A stretch of 43,223 nucleotides of DNA from Candidatus Nealsoniibacteriota bacterium (GCA_013202865.1 JABMRB010000858.1:1-43223); one strand, 5' to 3'; numbered from the stretch's first letter, positions 34,585 to 42,489 are shown. Made by a program: numbers and translations. Notes: generated by a model from the letters alone, not told the origin.

Positions 34585-36123
34585 ATGAGCAAGTCAGATT
34601 CTCGTTCCCATCCGCCGGCCGGGCGGCGCGAGTTCATCACTCGACGGGGGTTCTTGAAATCGTCGGCGCTGGGAGTCTCCGGTACGGCGGGAGCAATTGC
34701 CGCGGCGTCGGGAAAGACGTCTGCCGAAGATGCCTCGGTGGAAGCGCAACAAGCGGAAACCTACAACTTCACCCGCCGCGTTCCGGTAGAAAGCGGCTAC
34801 GACCTGGTGGTCTGCGGCGGCGGCCCGGCCGGCACGGCGGCCGCCGTTTGTGCCGCCCGACTGGGCGCCAAGGTCCTGTTGGTCGAGGCCACCGGATGCC
34901 TCGGCGGCATGGGGACCTCGGGGCTGGTGACCGCCTTCGACCCCATGGGCGACGGGAAGCGAATGCTCGTGGGTGGGTTCATGCGGGAAGTCGTGGAAAC
35001 GATGTTCCATCGCAAGTTCCTCAGGCCGGGGATCGATCCGAATACTTGGCGAAAGAACTACCATCAGTGGACCCAATTCCAGGCGGAAGGCTACAAACTC
35101 GTACTTGACGAATTCGTAACCAAAGCCGGCGTCGAGGTCCGCTTCTTCACCCGAGTCATCGATGCCGATGCCGATTCGCAAGGGGGCAAGGTATCCGGCG
35201 TCGTGCTGCAGAACATTGAAGGATACCGCTTTATCCGGGCCCGGGCGTATATCGACGCGACCGGCGACGCCGTGTTGGCCGACTTGTGTGGTGCGGCCTG
35301 TCGCGAAGCGGGGCGCGATACCCCGGCGCCCATGGCCGCCACGTTGTGCTCGCTCCACGCCGGTATCGACTGGTCGCGGATGGGCAACGAGGATGTGGCC
35401 TTGAAGAAGGCCCTGGCCGCCGGTCATTTCACTCAGCCCGACAGGCATTTGCCCGGCATGACTCGAGTCAACCAGACCGTCGGATACCTCAACGGCGGGC
35501 ATCTGTTCCGCATGAACGCCTTGAAGTGCCAAAACCTCAGCGCCGGCGTGATGCTGGGCCGCCGCATCGTCCAGGAGTATGTCGACTTTTACAGGATGTA
35601 CGTTGCCGGCTGCGAGGACATCCAACTTGTGACCACCGGCTCGTTGATCGGAGTCCGTGAATCGCGACGGATCGTCGGGGAGTATGAGTTGAACGTCGAC
35701 GACTACCTCGCCCGGCGGCAGTTTCCCGATCAGATCGCCGTGTTCAACAAGGCCGTGGACATTCACGCCTACGATTGCACGGAAGAGGCGTACCGGCAGT
35801 ACTACCAGGAATACACCAAGACGGGCCGACTCGGCAAGGGCGAGTGTTTTGGCATTCCCTACAGCATCCTGGTACCCAAGGGTTGGAAGAACCTTTGGGT
35901 GGCCGGACGATGCAACTCCAGCGACGTGAAGGTGCACGGGTCGATCCGCGTTCAGCCGGCCGCTTCGATGATGGGGCAGGCCGCGGGCACGGCCGCCGTG
36001 CAATCGCTTCGCACCGACCAGCCGGCAAACGATCTGGATACGGAGCAGCTTGTGCAGACGCTTCGCAAGGCCGGGGCCTACCTGCCGCAAAAACAGATGA
36101 GCAAAACCATGACCCGTGCGTAA
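34585..36123 (+). CDS. Tat-exported FAD-dependent oxidoreductase
   Basis: 512 residues with a twin-arginine leader (TRRGFLKSS, Arg20-Arg21). The FAD dinucleotide-binding motif GGGPAG is at 78-83, followed by a Glu-ended strand (VLLVEATGCLGGMGTSG). The C-terminal NLWVAGRCNSSDVKVHGSIRVQPAA is typical of the FAD_oxidored (PF12831) family, whose members in planctomycetes sit among carbohydrate genes and are mostly uncharacterised. AAAGGA lies before the ATG. It starts 24 bp after Gfo 6 and is probably translated from the same mRNA. The Tat leader suggests folding with FAD before export. Substrate unknown. Confidence 0.88.
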   Translation: MSKSDSRSHPPAGRREFITRRGFLKSSALGVSGTAGAIAAASGKTSAEDASVEAQQAETYNFTRRVPVESGYDLVVCGGGPAGTAAAVCAARLGAKVLLVEATGCLGGMGTSGLVTAFDPMGDGKRMLVGGFMREVVETMFHRKFLRPGIDPNTWRKNYHQWTQFQAEGYKLVLDEFVTKAGVEVRFFTRVIDADADSQGGKVSGVVLQNIEGYRFIRARAYIDATGDAVLADLCGAACREAGRDTPAPMAATLCSLHAGIDWSRMGNEDVALKKALAAGHFTQPDRHLPGMTRVNQTVGYLNGGHLFRMNALKCQNLSAGVMLGRRIVQEYVDFYRMYVAGCEDIQLVTTGSLIGVRESRRIVGEYELNVDDYLARRQFPDQIAVFNKAVDIHAYDCTEEAYRQYYQEYTKTGRLGKGECFGIPYSILVPKGWKNLWVAGRCNSSDVKVHGSIRVQPAASMMGQAAGTAAVQSLRTDQPANDLDTEQLVQTLRKAGAYLPQKQMSKTMTRA

Positions 36124-36205
36124 CTTACCGACAAGACGCGTGCGTCGATATCCTGATACGGCTGATCGGTCGCGAACAGCCAGATGCGTTTGAGGAGAAA
36201 CTACG

Positions 36206-36367
36206 ATGTCAAAGAAGTTCGTGATTATCGGATCGGGAAGTCAGTTTACGGAGTTCTTCTTCCAGGAGTTCTTCAAGGGAGACGCCTTTCGCGGCTGTAC
36301 GCTCTCGCTGGTGGACCGAAAGCCCCAGCGCTTGGAACACGAAATTGCCGACAGACGTATGAGATAA
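36206..36367 (+). pseudogene. Truncated 5' copy of the GH4 gene at 38410
   Basis: 53 codons (MSKKFVIIGSGSQFTEFFFQ...) matching residues 2-46 of the intact GH4, then seven foreign codons and a stop. It has its own strong ribosome-binding site (GAGGAG). Counting by eye gives 15 differences over about 135 bases, mostly at third positions and synonymous. That implies the copy evolved as a working gene before it was cut. It includes the NAD-binding strand but none of the catalytic residues. The DUF6807 gene begins 32 bp later, as if its arrival removed the rest. Confidence 0.9.
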
Positions 36368-36399
36368 CTAACATCAACCAAGTTCTAAGGAGGAACACC

Positions 36400-37329
36400 A
36401 TGCACGCCAGCAAGTATTCTTTGCTCATCACATTGGCTTTGGCAATCCCAGCAGCCGCCTCGGCTGAAGACCAACCGGGGCCAACATTGCAGATTACCGA
36501 AGACGCCGCGACCGTGTCCATCGCTGCAGCGGAACGACCCGTGCTGCATTACCAACGCACGATGAAACCGAGCCGACCCTTTGTGCGGGAACTGTTTACG
36601 CCCTCGGGCCTCAATGTGGTGCATGATGCTCCGAGCGATCACATCTATCACCACGCCCTGATGTGCGCGGTGTATGTCGACGGGATCGATTTCTGGTCGG
36701 AGAAGAAGACGTGCGGTCGCCAAGTGCCGGTCGCGTTGGACATCGCGGCGATCAAGTCGTGCGAGCGTGGTTGCCGGGCCGGGTTCACGCAAAACATCGA
36801 ATGGATCGCCCCCAACGGCGACAAGAGACTCGTTGAGAGCCGTACGATCGAAGTCGTTCAGTTGAAGGGGATCGACGTGCCCGTGGTCAATTGGCGAATG
36901 CGCATGGAGACGCCTGCCGGGAAAGAGAAAGTCACGCTCAGCGGCGCCCATTACAGCGGCGTGGGGATACGATTCGTGAAATCTATGCACAAGATAGGTA
37001 CGCACTTCAACGCCGATAACAAACTCGGCGTATTGGTGCGAGGCGACGAGCACGTTACGCCCACCAAATGGACCGCCTACACGGCGCCGATCGACGGCAA
37101 GATGGTCACCGTGGCCATGTTCGATCACCCGAACAATGACTACAAAGCCCATTTCTTCACGATGTCGAAGCCGTTCAGCTACATGTCGGCCACGCTGAAC
37201 GTCTGGAAGGAGCCGGTGGACATTCTTGCCGACAAGCCGTTGAACCTCACTTACGCGGTCGTAGCCTGGGACGGCGAAACAAGTCGTGAAGAAATCGAGG
37301 CCGTTTATCAGCAGTGGATCAAGCTGTAG
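36400..37329 (+). CDS. Secreted DUF6807 (PmoA-like) family protein
   Basis: 309 residues. TAAGGAGG precedes the ATG at 36400, and a signal peptide follows (LLITLALAIPAAASA). The body has the family landmarks YQRTMKPSRPFVRELFTPSGLNVV, DHIYHHALMCAVYVDGIDFW, ESRTIEVVQLKG, and DHPNNDYKAHFFTMSKPFSYMSATLNVW. These beta-rich proteins are abundant in planctomycete carbohydrate clusters; they are often labelled PmoA but have no demonstrated link to methane monooxygenase. Function unknown. The conserved HxxxHH-like HIYHHAL suggests a metal or sugar site. It lies between the broken GH4 copy and the second UroD-like gene. Confidence 0.8.
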   Translation: MHASKYSLLITLALAIPAAASAEDQPGPTLQITEDAATVSIAAAERPVLHYQRTMKPSRPFVRELFTPSGLNVVHDAPSDHIYHHALMCAVYVDGIDFWSEKKTCGRQVPVALDIAAIKSCERGCRAGFTQNIEWIAPNGDKRLVESRTIEVVQLKGIDVPVVNWRMRMETPAGKEKVTLSGAHYSGVGIRFVKSMHKIGTHFNADNKLGVLVRGDEHVTPTKWTAYTAPIDGKMVTVAMFDHPNNDYKAHFFTMSKPFSYMSATLNVWKEPVDILADKPLNLTYAVVAWDGETSREEIEAVYQQWIKL

Positions 37330-37371
37330 GCCGCAAGCCTGTTAGCCAAGACCTCGCACGGAGACACTCGG

Positions 37372-38370
37372 ATGCACTCGCGGGAAATCGTTCGCCGAGC
37401 TATCGAGTTCGACAGTCCGCCGCGTCTGCCGTTTTGGCAGCATGTGGCGCCGTCGGCTCCTGACGACGTCTGGGAGATCTGGGAGATGGACCGCGGCGAG
37501 GCTGGCTGGTTCTTCGATAACGCCGTGATGGACGATTGGGGATGCCAGTGGGCGAAAACGGATCAGGAGAACATGGGCCAGGTCATCGGCTACCCGCTGG
37601 AGGATTGGTCGGCATGGGACTCGTATCGACTGCCCGATCCGCGAAACCCATTCTACTTCAAGAATGTCGAAGCGAGGCTGGGCGAGTCGGGCGATCGGTA
37701 CGTGATGATCACCAGCCACTTCAACCTGATCGAACGCCTGCACATGCTCCGCGGCTTCGCGGCCGCCATGCAGGACTTCTATCTCGAACCGACCCGAGTA
37801 GAAAGCGTGCTGGATAGGATACTGCAGTGGAAGCTGGACCATTTCGAGGAGGCCTCCCGCTGGTTCGGCGATCGGGTGCATGGGGTGTTCCTGACCGACG
37901 ACTGGGGAACACAGCAAGGAACGTTCGTTCGGCGGCAAGTCTTCGACGACTTCTTCGCCAAGCGATACGCCGCGATGTTCGAGGCCGTCCACAGCCACGG
38001 CTGGCATGTCATTCTGCATAGTTGCGGACGGATCAATGATTTTGTACCCTGTCTGATCGAGGCGGGAGTCGACGTGCTGAACATGCAGCAGCCGCGAGCT
38101 TATGGCTTAGTGGCATTTGGTGAGCAGTTTCGCGGCCAGGTCTGTTTTACAGTCAATGCCGACATCCAAAAGACGCTGCCCGTCGGTGATCCGCAGGAAA
38201 TCCGCGAAGAAGTCGGGCTGCTTGTCAAACACTGGGGGACGCCCGAAGGAGGTATCCTCGTCGCCGATCCGGGCGAACCGAAGGAGTTGGGAGTCGAGCC
38301 GGAATCCATCCAGGTCATGTTCGACGAGTTCATCAAGATGCAGAATTACTGGCAGCCCGCCGGCCAATAA
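37372..38370 (+). CDS. Uroporphyrinogen decarboxylase-like protein (URO-D superfamily) 2
   Basis: 332 residues, ATG at 37372 with CGGAG upstream. A URO-D-type TIM barrel with HSCG (216-219), the zinc-site motif of the methyltransferase-like branch, and the family phrases VHGVFLTDDWGTQQG and VNADIQKTLPVGDP. It lacks the conserved substrate-binding residues of heme-pathway HemE as far as I can judge. Its partner at 29157 is distinct in length and sequence, so this is not a recent duplicate. It precedes the GH4 gene by 39 bp and is likely co-transcribed with it. Role in sugar metabolism unknown. Confidence 0.8.
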   Translation: MHSREIVRRAIEFDSPPRLPFWQHVAPSAPDDVWEIWEMDRGEAGWFFDNAVMDDWGCQWAKTDQENMGQVIGYPLEDWSAWDSYRLPDPRNPFYFKNVEARLGESGDRYVMITSHFNLIERLHMLRGFAAAMQDFYLEPTRVESVLDRILQWKLDHFEEASRWFGDRVHGVFLTDDWGTQQGTFVRRQVFDDFFAKRYAAMFEAVHSHGWHVILHSCGRINDFVPCLIEAGVDVLNMQQPRAYGLVAFGEQFRGQVCFTVNADIQKTLPVGDPQEIREEVGLLVKHWGTPEGGILVADPGEPKELGVEPESIQVMFDEFIKMQNYWQPAGQ

Positions 38371-38409
38371 GTGCCGTCAAAGTGGGATGCCTTTTAGGGA
38401 GACACAACC

Positions 38410-39762
38410 ATGCCCAAGAAGTTCGTGATCATCGGATCGGGAAGTCAGTTCACCGAGTTCTTCTTTCAGGAGTTCTTCAAAGGCGATGCTTTTCGCGGCT
38501 GTACGCTCTCGCTGGTGGACCGCAAGCCGGATCGCTTGGAGCACGAACTCGCCCTGGCCAGGATGCTCAACGAATCGGTCGGCAGCGAGGTGACGATCGA
38601 AGGTGGTGGCGACCGCGAGCAGGCCCTCGAGGGCGCCGACTTCGTCTACTGTTTTGCCGCGGTCAATTCGGCCGAGTGCTGGAAGAAAGAGTTTGAACTG
38701 GCCAACAAGTACGACATTCATCCGCTGGAAGCCTATACAGCCGGCACGGCTGGCCTGGGCATGGCAATTCGCCACGTGCCGCTGATGTTGGACCTCTGCT
38801 CCGACGTCGAGCGCATCTGCCCCGACGCCTGGCTGATCATGGAGAACAACCCCCTGGCGAAGCTGACCGCGGCGGTCGAGAAACATGCCAACGTCAAGTA
38901 CATTGCCTACTGCAACGGGCACGAGCTTCTCGAAATGGCCCTGGAGCAGATCCTCGACCTGACTGACCGGGACCCGGCCCTGCGCAAGGCCGATCCGCTG
39001 GAAAGGGAGTTCCTCGTGCCCGCGGGCAACGTCCAAATGACCTTAGGCGGCGTGAACCATTGCACCTGGATCCTGGACCTCCACGGCACGGCAACCGGCG
39101 AGGACTTGTATCCCCGATTGCGCGAGTGCGTCGAGAATCCCGCACTGGTGCCCGAGGGCTATCAGTACTCGGTCGAGATATTCAAGCGATTCGGCCTGTT
39201 CCCCTCGCCGGCCGACAATCACTTGGCCGACTACCTCTGGTGCACAGACCGGAGCGTCTGCGAGTGGATGAGGATGGAGCCTTATCCGGTGGACAATTGG
39301 TTCGGCAACCGGGACGCCCGCGCATGGGAGGAATTGCGAGCCAGCGTGGTCGATTCCGAGTCGGCCGCGCAATTCGTCTCCCGGCGGCGGACCGGGTGGC
39401 GTCATCTGCAAATTGCTCGGCAGTTGCTCTCAGCGAAGCCATCCTGTTTCCCGGCGTTGAATTTCCCCAACCGCGGCGCGATCGAGAATCTGCCGCCGGA
39501 AATCATCGTGGAAGTGCCGGCCGTGCTTTCGGCCCAGGGCGTCCGACCGGTGCAGGTCGGCCCGCTGCCCGAAGCGATCGCCGCCACCTGCTCCTTGCAC
39601 GGCACAATCACCAACCTTGTGGCTGACGCCGCTGCCACCGGCTGTAAAGAGAAGGCTCTGCACGCGCTACTGTTGGATCCGTTCGTGGGCAGCATGACGG
39701 TTGCTGAGAAGCTCCTGGAGGACACCCTCGATTACAACAGCGAGTACGAAACTCGCTTTTGA
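38410..39762 (+). CDS. GH4 family NAD-dependent glycosidase
   Basis: 450 residues, cytoplasmic (no signal peptide), with GGGAG-like AGGGAG before the ATG. The NAD-binding strand FVIIGSGSQF is at 5-14; NNP at 146-148 corresponds to the family NxxNP region; Cys168 (YCNGH) and His217 (GGVNHCTW) match the metal-coordinating Cys and His. GH4 enzymes oxidise the sugar at C3 with bound NAD, eliminate the aglycone, and then reduce it again, requiring Mn2+. Alpha- and beta-glycosides, glucuronides and 6-phospho-sugars are all possible substrates; this sequence does not discriminate among them. It shares the C3-oxidation chemistry with the DUF1080 family and some Gfo relatives in the window. Last gene of the long unit that starts at 30543. 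Confidence 0.9.
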   Translation: MPKKFVIIGSGSQFTEFFFQEFFKGDAFRGCTLSLVDRKPDRLEHELALARMLNESVGSEVTIEGGGDREQALEGADFVYCFAAVNSAECWKKEFELANKYDIHPLEAYTAGTAGLGMAIRHVPLMLDLCSDVERICPDAWLIMENNPLAKLTAAVEKHANVKYIAYCNGHELLEMALEQILDLTDRDPALRKADPLEREFLVPAGNVQMTLGGVNHCTWILDLHGTATGEDLYPRLRECVENPALVPEGYQYSVEIFKRFGLFPSPADNHLADYLWCTDRSVCEWMRMEPYPVDNWFGNRDARAWEELRASVVDSESAAQFVSRRRTGWRHLQIARQLLSAKPSCFPALNFPNRGAIENLPPEIIVEVPAVLSAQGVRPVQVGPLPEAIAATCSLHGTITNLVADAAATGCKEKALHALLLDPFVGSMTVAEKLLEDTLDYNSEYETRF

Positions 39763-40325
39763 GCAGATGCGCTACGTTATGAGGACTGTGGAATCATGGG
39801 CCCCATGACGTGCAACTTCGACTATTCCGGTACGTTGGCCGAAACCCGTGAGGCGTGAGGTCAAATTATTCAACCGAACCTCAAGCACCATGGTAGCATA
39901 GACTTGGCACAGTCGAGATCCGAGAATCTCGGCCGAAGGTGCCCGTTGAGATCGAGTCCGGGAGGCGGATTTGGCGGGGTTTTCGAGATGAGCGCAGACC
40001 GCGGCTCCAACAGATTGTGCAGATCAGAGACTATGCTGCGTCACGGTAGTAGTATCGCAGCATGCCACCGAGCCGCTCACGGCATCTAACCTCGCCGGTC
40101 GTTTGTCCGACGCCATCGTCCGGCTCGATAATCCGATTGCCCGATCCCTGATGGTTTCGGCGCGGCCGGGGTCGCGATTCTGATACATAATCAGTCGTCG
40201 GAAACTATTTCCCCCGGGGTTGGCGCGGGTTTCGGCCAGGATGTAGCCAGCCGCGTTGCCGAACAGCGGCCAGATCGCCCTCGCCGGATGCCGCCGGGGC
40301 GGGTGATCGCCCCGTCCACCCGCGT
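39763..40325. other. Gene-poor stretch, no gene recognised
   Basis: After the GH4 stop I find no frame with both a ribosome-binding site and recognisable content. Small palindromes occur: CATGGG-C-CCCATG near 39794, and ATGCTGCG (40033-40040) pairing with CGCAGCAT (40056-40063). A minus-strand frame through 40075-40320 includes RAIWPLFGNAAGYILAETRA, which reads protein-like but has no start or known family. Confidence 0.4.
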
Positions 40326-40333
40326 GCTATACT
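40326..40333 (+). promoter_or_regulatory. Extended -10 promoter in front of the small RNA
   Basis: TGCTATACT (the last base falls on 40334 counting TG at 40326) is an extended -10 element. The folded transcript candidate begins at 40340, the expected distance for a start site. No good -35 hexamer is visible, as is usual for extended -10 promoters. Confidence 0.45.
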
Positions 40334-40339
40334 TACACT

Positions 40340-40462
40340 TCCCCGGACTCGGTAGGTTTTAAGGTGACCGAACACCGCAGGGTTTGGCGCCCTTATCAAG
40401 CGCCACGCGGTTTTGCAACATCCCGCGATCCTCCCCTGCGGCCCCCGAGTCCGGGGATTTTT
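40340..40462 (+). ncRNA. Candidate structured small RNA, about 120 nt
   Basis: A nested fold can be drawn. The outer stem is 13 perfect base pairs (40340-40352 with 40445-40457). Within it is an 8-bp stem, CCGCAGGG (40375-40382) with CCCTGCGG (40434-40441). Inside that are two hairpins: 40385-40390 with 40400-40405 (6 bp), and CGCGG (40406-40410) with CCGCG (40423-40427). TTTTT at 40458-40462 directly follows the outer stem, as in an intrinsic terminator, and an extended -10 lies seven bases upstream of the 5' end. The primary sequence lacks the signatures of 5S rRNA, SRP RNA, 6S or tmRNA. The strand choice rests on the promoter and the T-run. Confidence 0.5.
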
Positions 40463-40899
40463 GATCGCCCCAGGCTCGCGTTCGGCCGGGCCGCCGTTTC
40501 GGGTTCTGCAATTGCTGGGGGCATGTTTGGTTCTCCGTGGGCGGTTACCACAACCGGCCGCGCGACTGCATCTCGGGACCGCCGCTGCCGAGGATGCGTG
40601 CGGCGGTCAAACTGAATAGGCCTAATAGAAACCGTATCGCCGCCCAGGACGTGGCCAGCTCTAGGCGATGTCGATGACACGGTTGAGCAAGGCGGCCCAA
40701 CGGAAGCACAAATCTTGGGCGGATGAGGCCAATCGAGTTGAACTCGTTCTCTCCGCCGAGTAACCGCAGGGCAAACAGAATATGCGTGTGATATACGCTT
40801 GCGATGTTGGCAGCACTAAACAAGACACCGATGCATTCGCGTAGGTTGGTTGCGTCGCCAACTCATCACCTCAGTGACCTGGTTGGCAAAATGCAAAAG
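40463..40899. other. Gene-poor stretch, no gene recognised
   Basis: Between the small-RNA candidate and the terminator hairpin only short minus-strand frames are open (up to about 90 codons, such as the one containing HTHILFALRLLGGENEFNSI). None has a ribosome-binding site or a recognisable motif, so none is called. Confidence 0.4.
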
Positions 40900-40934
40900 C
40901 CCCCTTCGTAGCCCACGTCAGGCTGCGAAGGGGG
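40900..40934 (-). terminator. Strong intrinsic terminator, minus strand
   Basis: CCCCCTTCGTAGCC (40900-40913) pairs with GGCTGCGAAGGGGG (40921-40934): 14 bp with one G-U wobble and a seven-base loop. On the minus strand the stem is followed by CTTTTGCATTTT. Nothing obvious on the minus strand ends here; on the plus strand no T-run follows. Confidence 0.6.
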
Positions 40935-41193
40935 TTGGGGTGTCTTGAGCGGACAATTGACTGATTGTGGTAGTCGGTCGGCAACTACGAACTAACCAGG
41001 CATCAGTGAACCTGCCGTGAGGCCTGTCTCTTGTTTTGCCAGTAAGCTGGCTCCTTGCTCAGCGGGGTCAGGTGCTGCGTCCGCTACGTCAGTTTTTCTT
41101 ATCGGCACGTTCTGCACGGTTCTACCGCCAAACCCTCGGACACGTCTTTACTCCGTCGGCAAACTTTGCCCCAGTTGCCGGGCTTCGCGGGCC

Positions 41194-41221
41194 TTACGCC
41201 GAGTTATGTGCGAAGTATAAT
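41194..41221 (+). promoter_or_regulatory. Candidate promoter of the 41328-42278 gene pair
   Basis: TTACGC (41194-41199) and a perfect TATAAT (41216-41221) are separated by 16 bp, about 105 bases upstream of the ATG at 41328. Nothing else is recognised in 40935-41327. Confidence 0.4.
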
Positions 41222-41327
41222 AACCGCTCCTGGGCCAGAACTATGGCCGAGACGCTCAGCCCACGCGTTCGGCTCAGTCGTGCTGCCTTGCTCGTCAAGC
41301 AGCCGCCAGCAAAAGCGGAGTAATTTA

Positions 41328-41672
41328 ATGGCCATGAAATCCAACCCGCCCGAGTGGATGCCGTCGGACGAACTGATCGAGATGGAGGCCCAGGTTTTCC
41401 CTGATGGCTTCACGCTCCGGGACGAGGCGAACGCCATTGTGGCCATGGCCTTCCGCAACGGCCCGATCGAGGACCTGCATGCCGGCAAGTCGTCCGAGCT
41501 GCTGTCCGACCCGAAGTTAAGCCGGATCACCGACGACGAGATGAAGACCATCATGGTCAACGCGTGCGAGCAGGTCACTAAGCTGCTGGAAATGAAGGAG
41601 ACCGACCCGGAGGCATACTACCGGCAGATACTGTCCCACAACCACATGTATTGTCGGCGATGGGAGCGGTAG
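41328..41672 (+). CDS. Small acidic protein of unknown function
   Basis: 114 residues starting at the ATG at 41328, with GCGGAG eight bases upstream; a longer frame is open upstream but has no ribosome-binding site. The protein is acidic and predicted mostly helical (PSDELIEMEAQVFPDGFTLRDEANAIVAMAFRNG, RITDDEMKTIMVNACEQVTKLLEMKE), with no signal peptide or membrane span. I do not recognise the family. It is separated by only 21 bp from the phosphatase gene, so the two are probably co-transcribed, and they could be a small accessory pair carried by mobile DNA. Confidence 0.65.
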   Translation: MAMKSNPPEWMPSDELIEMEAQVFPDGFTLRDEANAIVAMAFRNGPIEDLHAGKSSELLSDPKLSRITDDEMKTIMVNACEQVTKLLEMKETDPEAYYRQILSHNHMYCRRWER

Positions 41673-41693
41673 ACCTAGATCACGAGGAGACCC

Positions 41694-42278
41694 ATGGGCG
41701 TTGAAGATGACGATGGCTTTCGACTCGCCGGCGACAATGCTACGCCGCCCACTTCGTCGAGTTACTGGGTTGTCGATGGCCTGCTTCTGGGCGGTTCATA
41801 TCCGGGCGCCCATGAACCGAAGAAGCACGAACAGAAGATCCGTGCATTGCTCGATGCGGGCGTTCGGTTGTTCGTCAACCTGATGGAACGGGACGAGACA
41901 GATCTTCGGGGGCGGCCATTCGTGCCGTATGCCGATCCGGTCCTGCAGCTATGCCCCGAGGCGTCGTGCGTTCGCCTCCCCGTCCAGGATCTGTCGACTC
42001 CGACCGTCGAGCAGATGCAGACGATCCTCGACACAATCGATAGCTCGATGGATGACAAGCGACCGGTCTACGTCCACTGCTGGGGCGGTGTCGGGCGGAC
42101 GGGCACGGCGGTCGCGTGTTGGCTGTTGCGGCACGGGCTGGCCGATCCGACCAACATACTGAACGCCCTCATGGAGCTGCGACGGCAGGACCGTGAACGA
42201 GGCCAACGCATGTCCCCGGAGACAGCAGATCAACAACGGTTTGTGAAGCAATGGCTGGCACGGGAGACCGACGAATGA
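41694..42278 (+). CDS. Dual-specificity/tyrosine phosphatase-like protein
   Basis: 194 residues with GAGGAG before the ATG. The CX5R phosphatase loop VHCWGGVGRTG is complete: His128, Cys129, Arg135. Upstream, LFVNLMERDETDL and VRLPVQDLSTPTVEQMQTILDTID match the general dual-specificity phosphatase fold and place the likely general-acid Asp near the segment LPVQDLS. The family removes phosphate from Tyr/Ser/Thr residues or from small phosphorylated molecules. Related stand-alone bacterial phosphatases often occur in accessory regions. An unrelated-looking helical protein precedes it; an integrase remnant lies 125 bp downstream. Substrate unknown. Confidence 0.85.
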   Translation: MGVEDDDGFRLAGDNATPPTSSSYWVVDGLLLGGSYPGAHEPKKHEQKIRALLDAGVRLFVNLMERDETDLRGRPFVPYADPVLQLCPEASCVRLPVQDLSTPTVEQMQTILDTIDSSMDDKRPVYVHCWGGVGRTGTAVACWLLRHGLADPTNILNALMELRRQDRERGQRMSPETADQQRFVKQWLARETDE

Positions 42279-42402
42279 AATCCGACACATTCCAACAGGG
42301 TGTCGGTCTAGCAAACCTCTCCGGCTTTGAATACGTTTTCAACCGCGTGCCACCAGCGGCGTGGCTACAGGCGGTTCGTTGCAGCGGTAGCCCCAGGTAC
42401 CC

Positions 42403-42489
42403 CTAGTCGAAGAGCATGCGGATGGTCGCCAAGTGCAGCTTGATTGTGGGCCGACCGACATCAAGCGAAAACTGATCGACGTAGGCCGG
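42403..42489 (-). pseudogene. Remnant of a tyrosine recombinase (integrase) N-terminal domain
   Basis: The minus strand encodes YVDQFSLDVG followed by RPTIKLHLATIRMLFD and an in-frame stop. The second segment matches the core-binding (SAM-like) domain of phage/Xer-type integrases, where the usual text is close to PTVKQHLAAIRMLFDWL. No catalytic domain is present on either side. It marks former mobile-element DNA here. A CCGACAC/GTGTCGG hairpin lies at about 42282-42306. Confidence 0.65.

Noticed and set aside
34594-36090. A 498-codon minus-strand open frame opposite the FAD oxidoreductase
   Set aside because: The plus frame carries the FAD motif and a Tat leader; the antisense frame is a composition shadow.
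29157-38370. Heme biosynthesis HemE for the UroD-like genes
   Set aside because: Both have the HxCG zinc motif of the methyltransferase branch and lie in sugar units, with no other heme genes nearby.
40340-40462. 5S rRNA or SRP RNA for the folded RNA
   Set aside because: The length is right for 5S, but the conserved GAACTC and GGTAGT segments are missing; the SRP apical GGAA/AGCAG motif is also missing.
41150-41225. Integron attC site near the TTACGCCGAGTTATG sequence
   Set aside because: The core-site heptamers do not fit the GTTRRRY/RYYYAAC pattern as a pair, and no cassette array or intact integrase is present.
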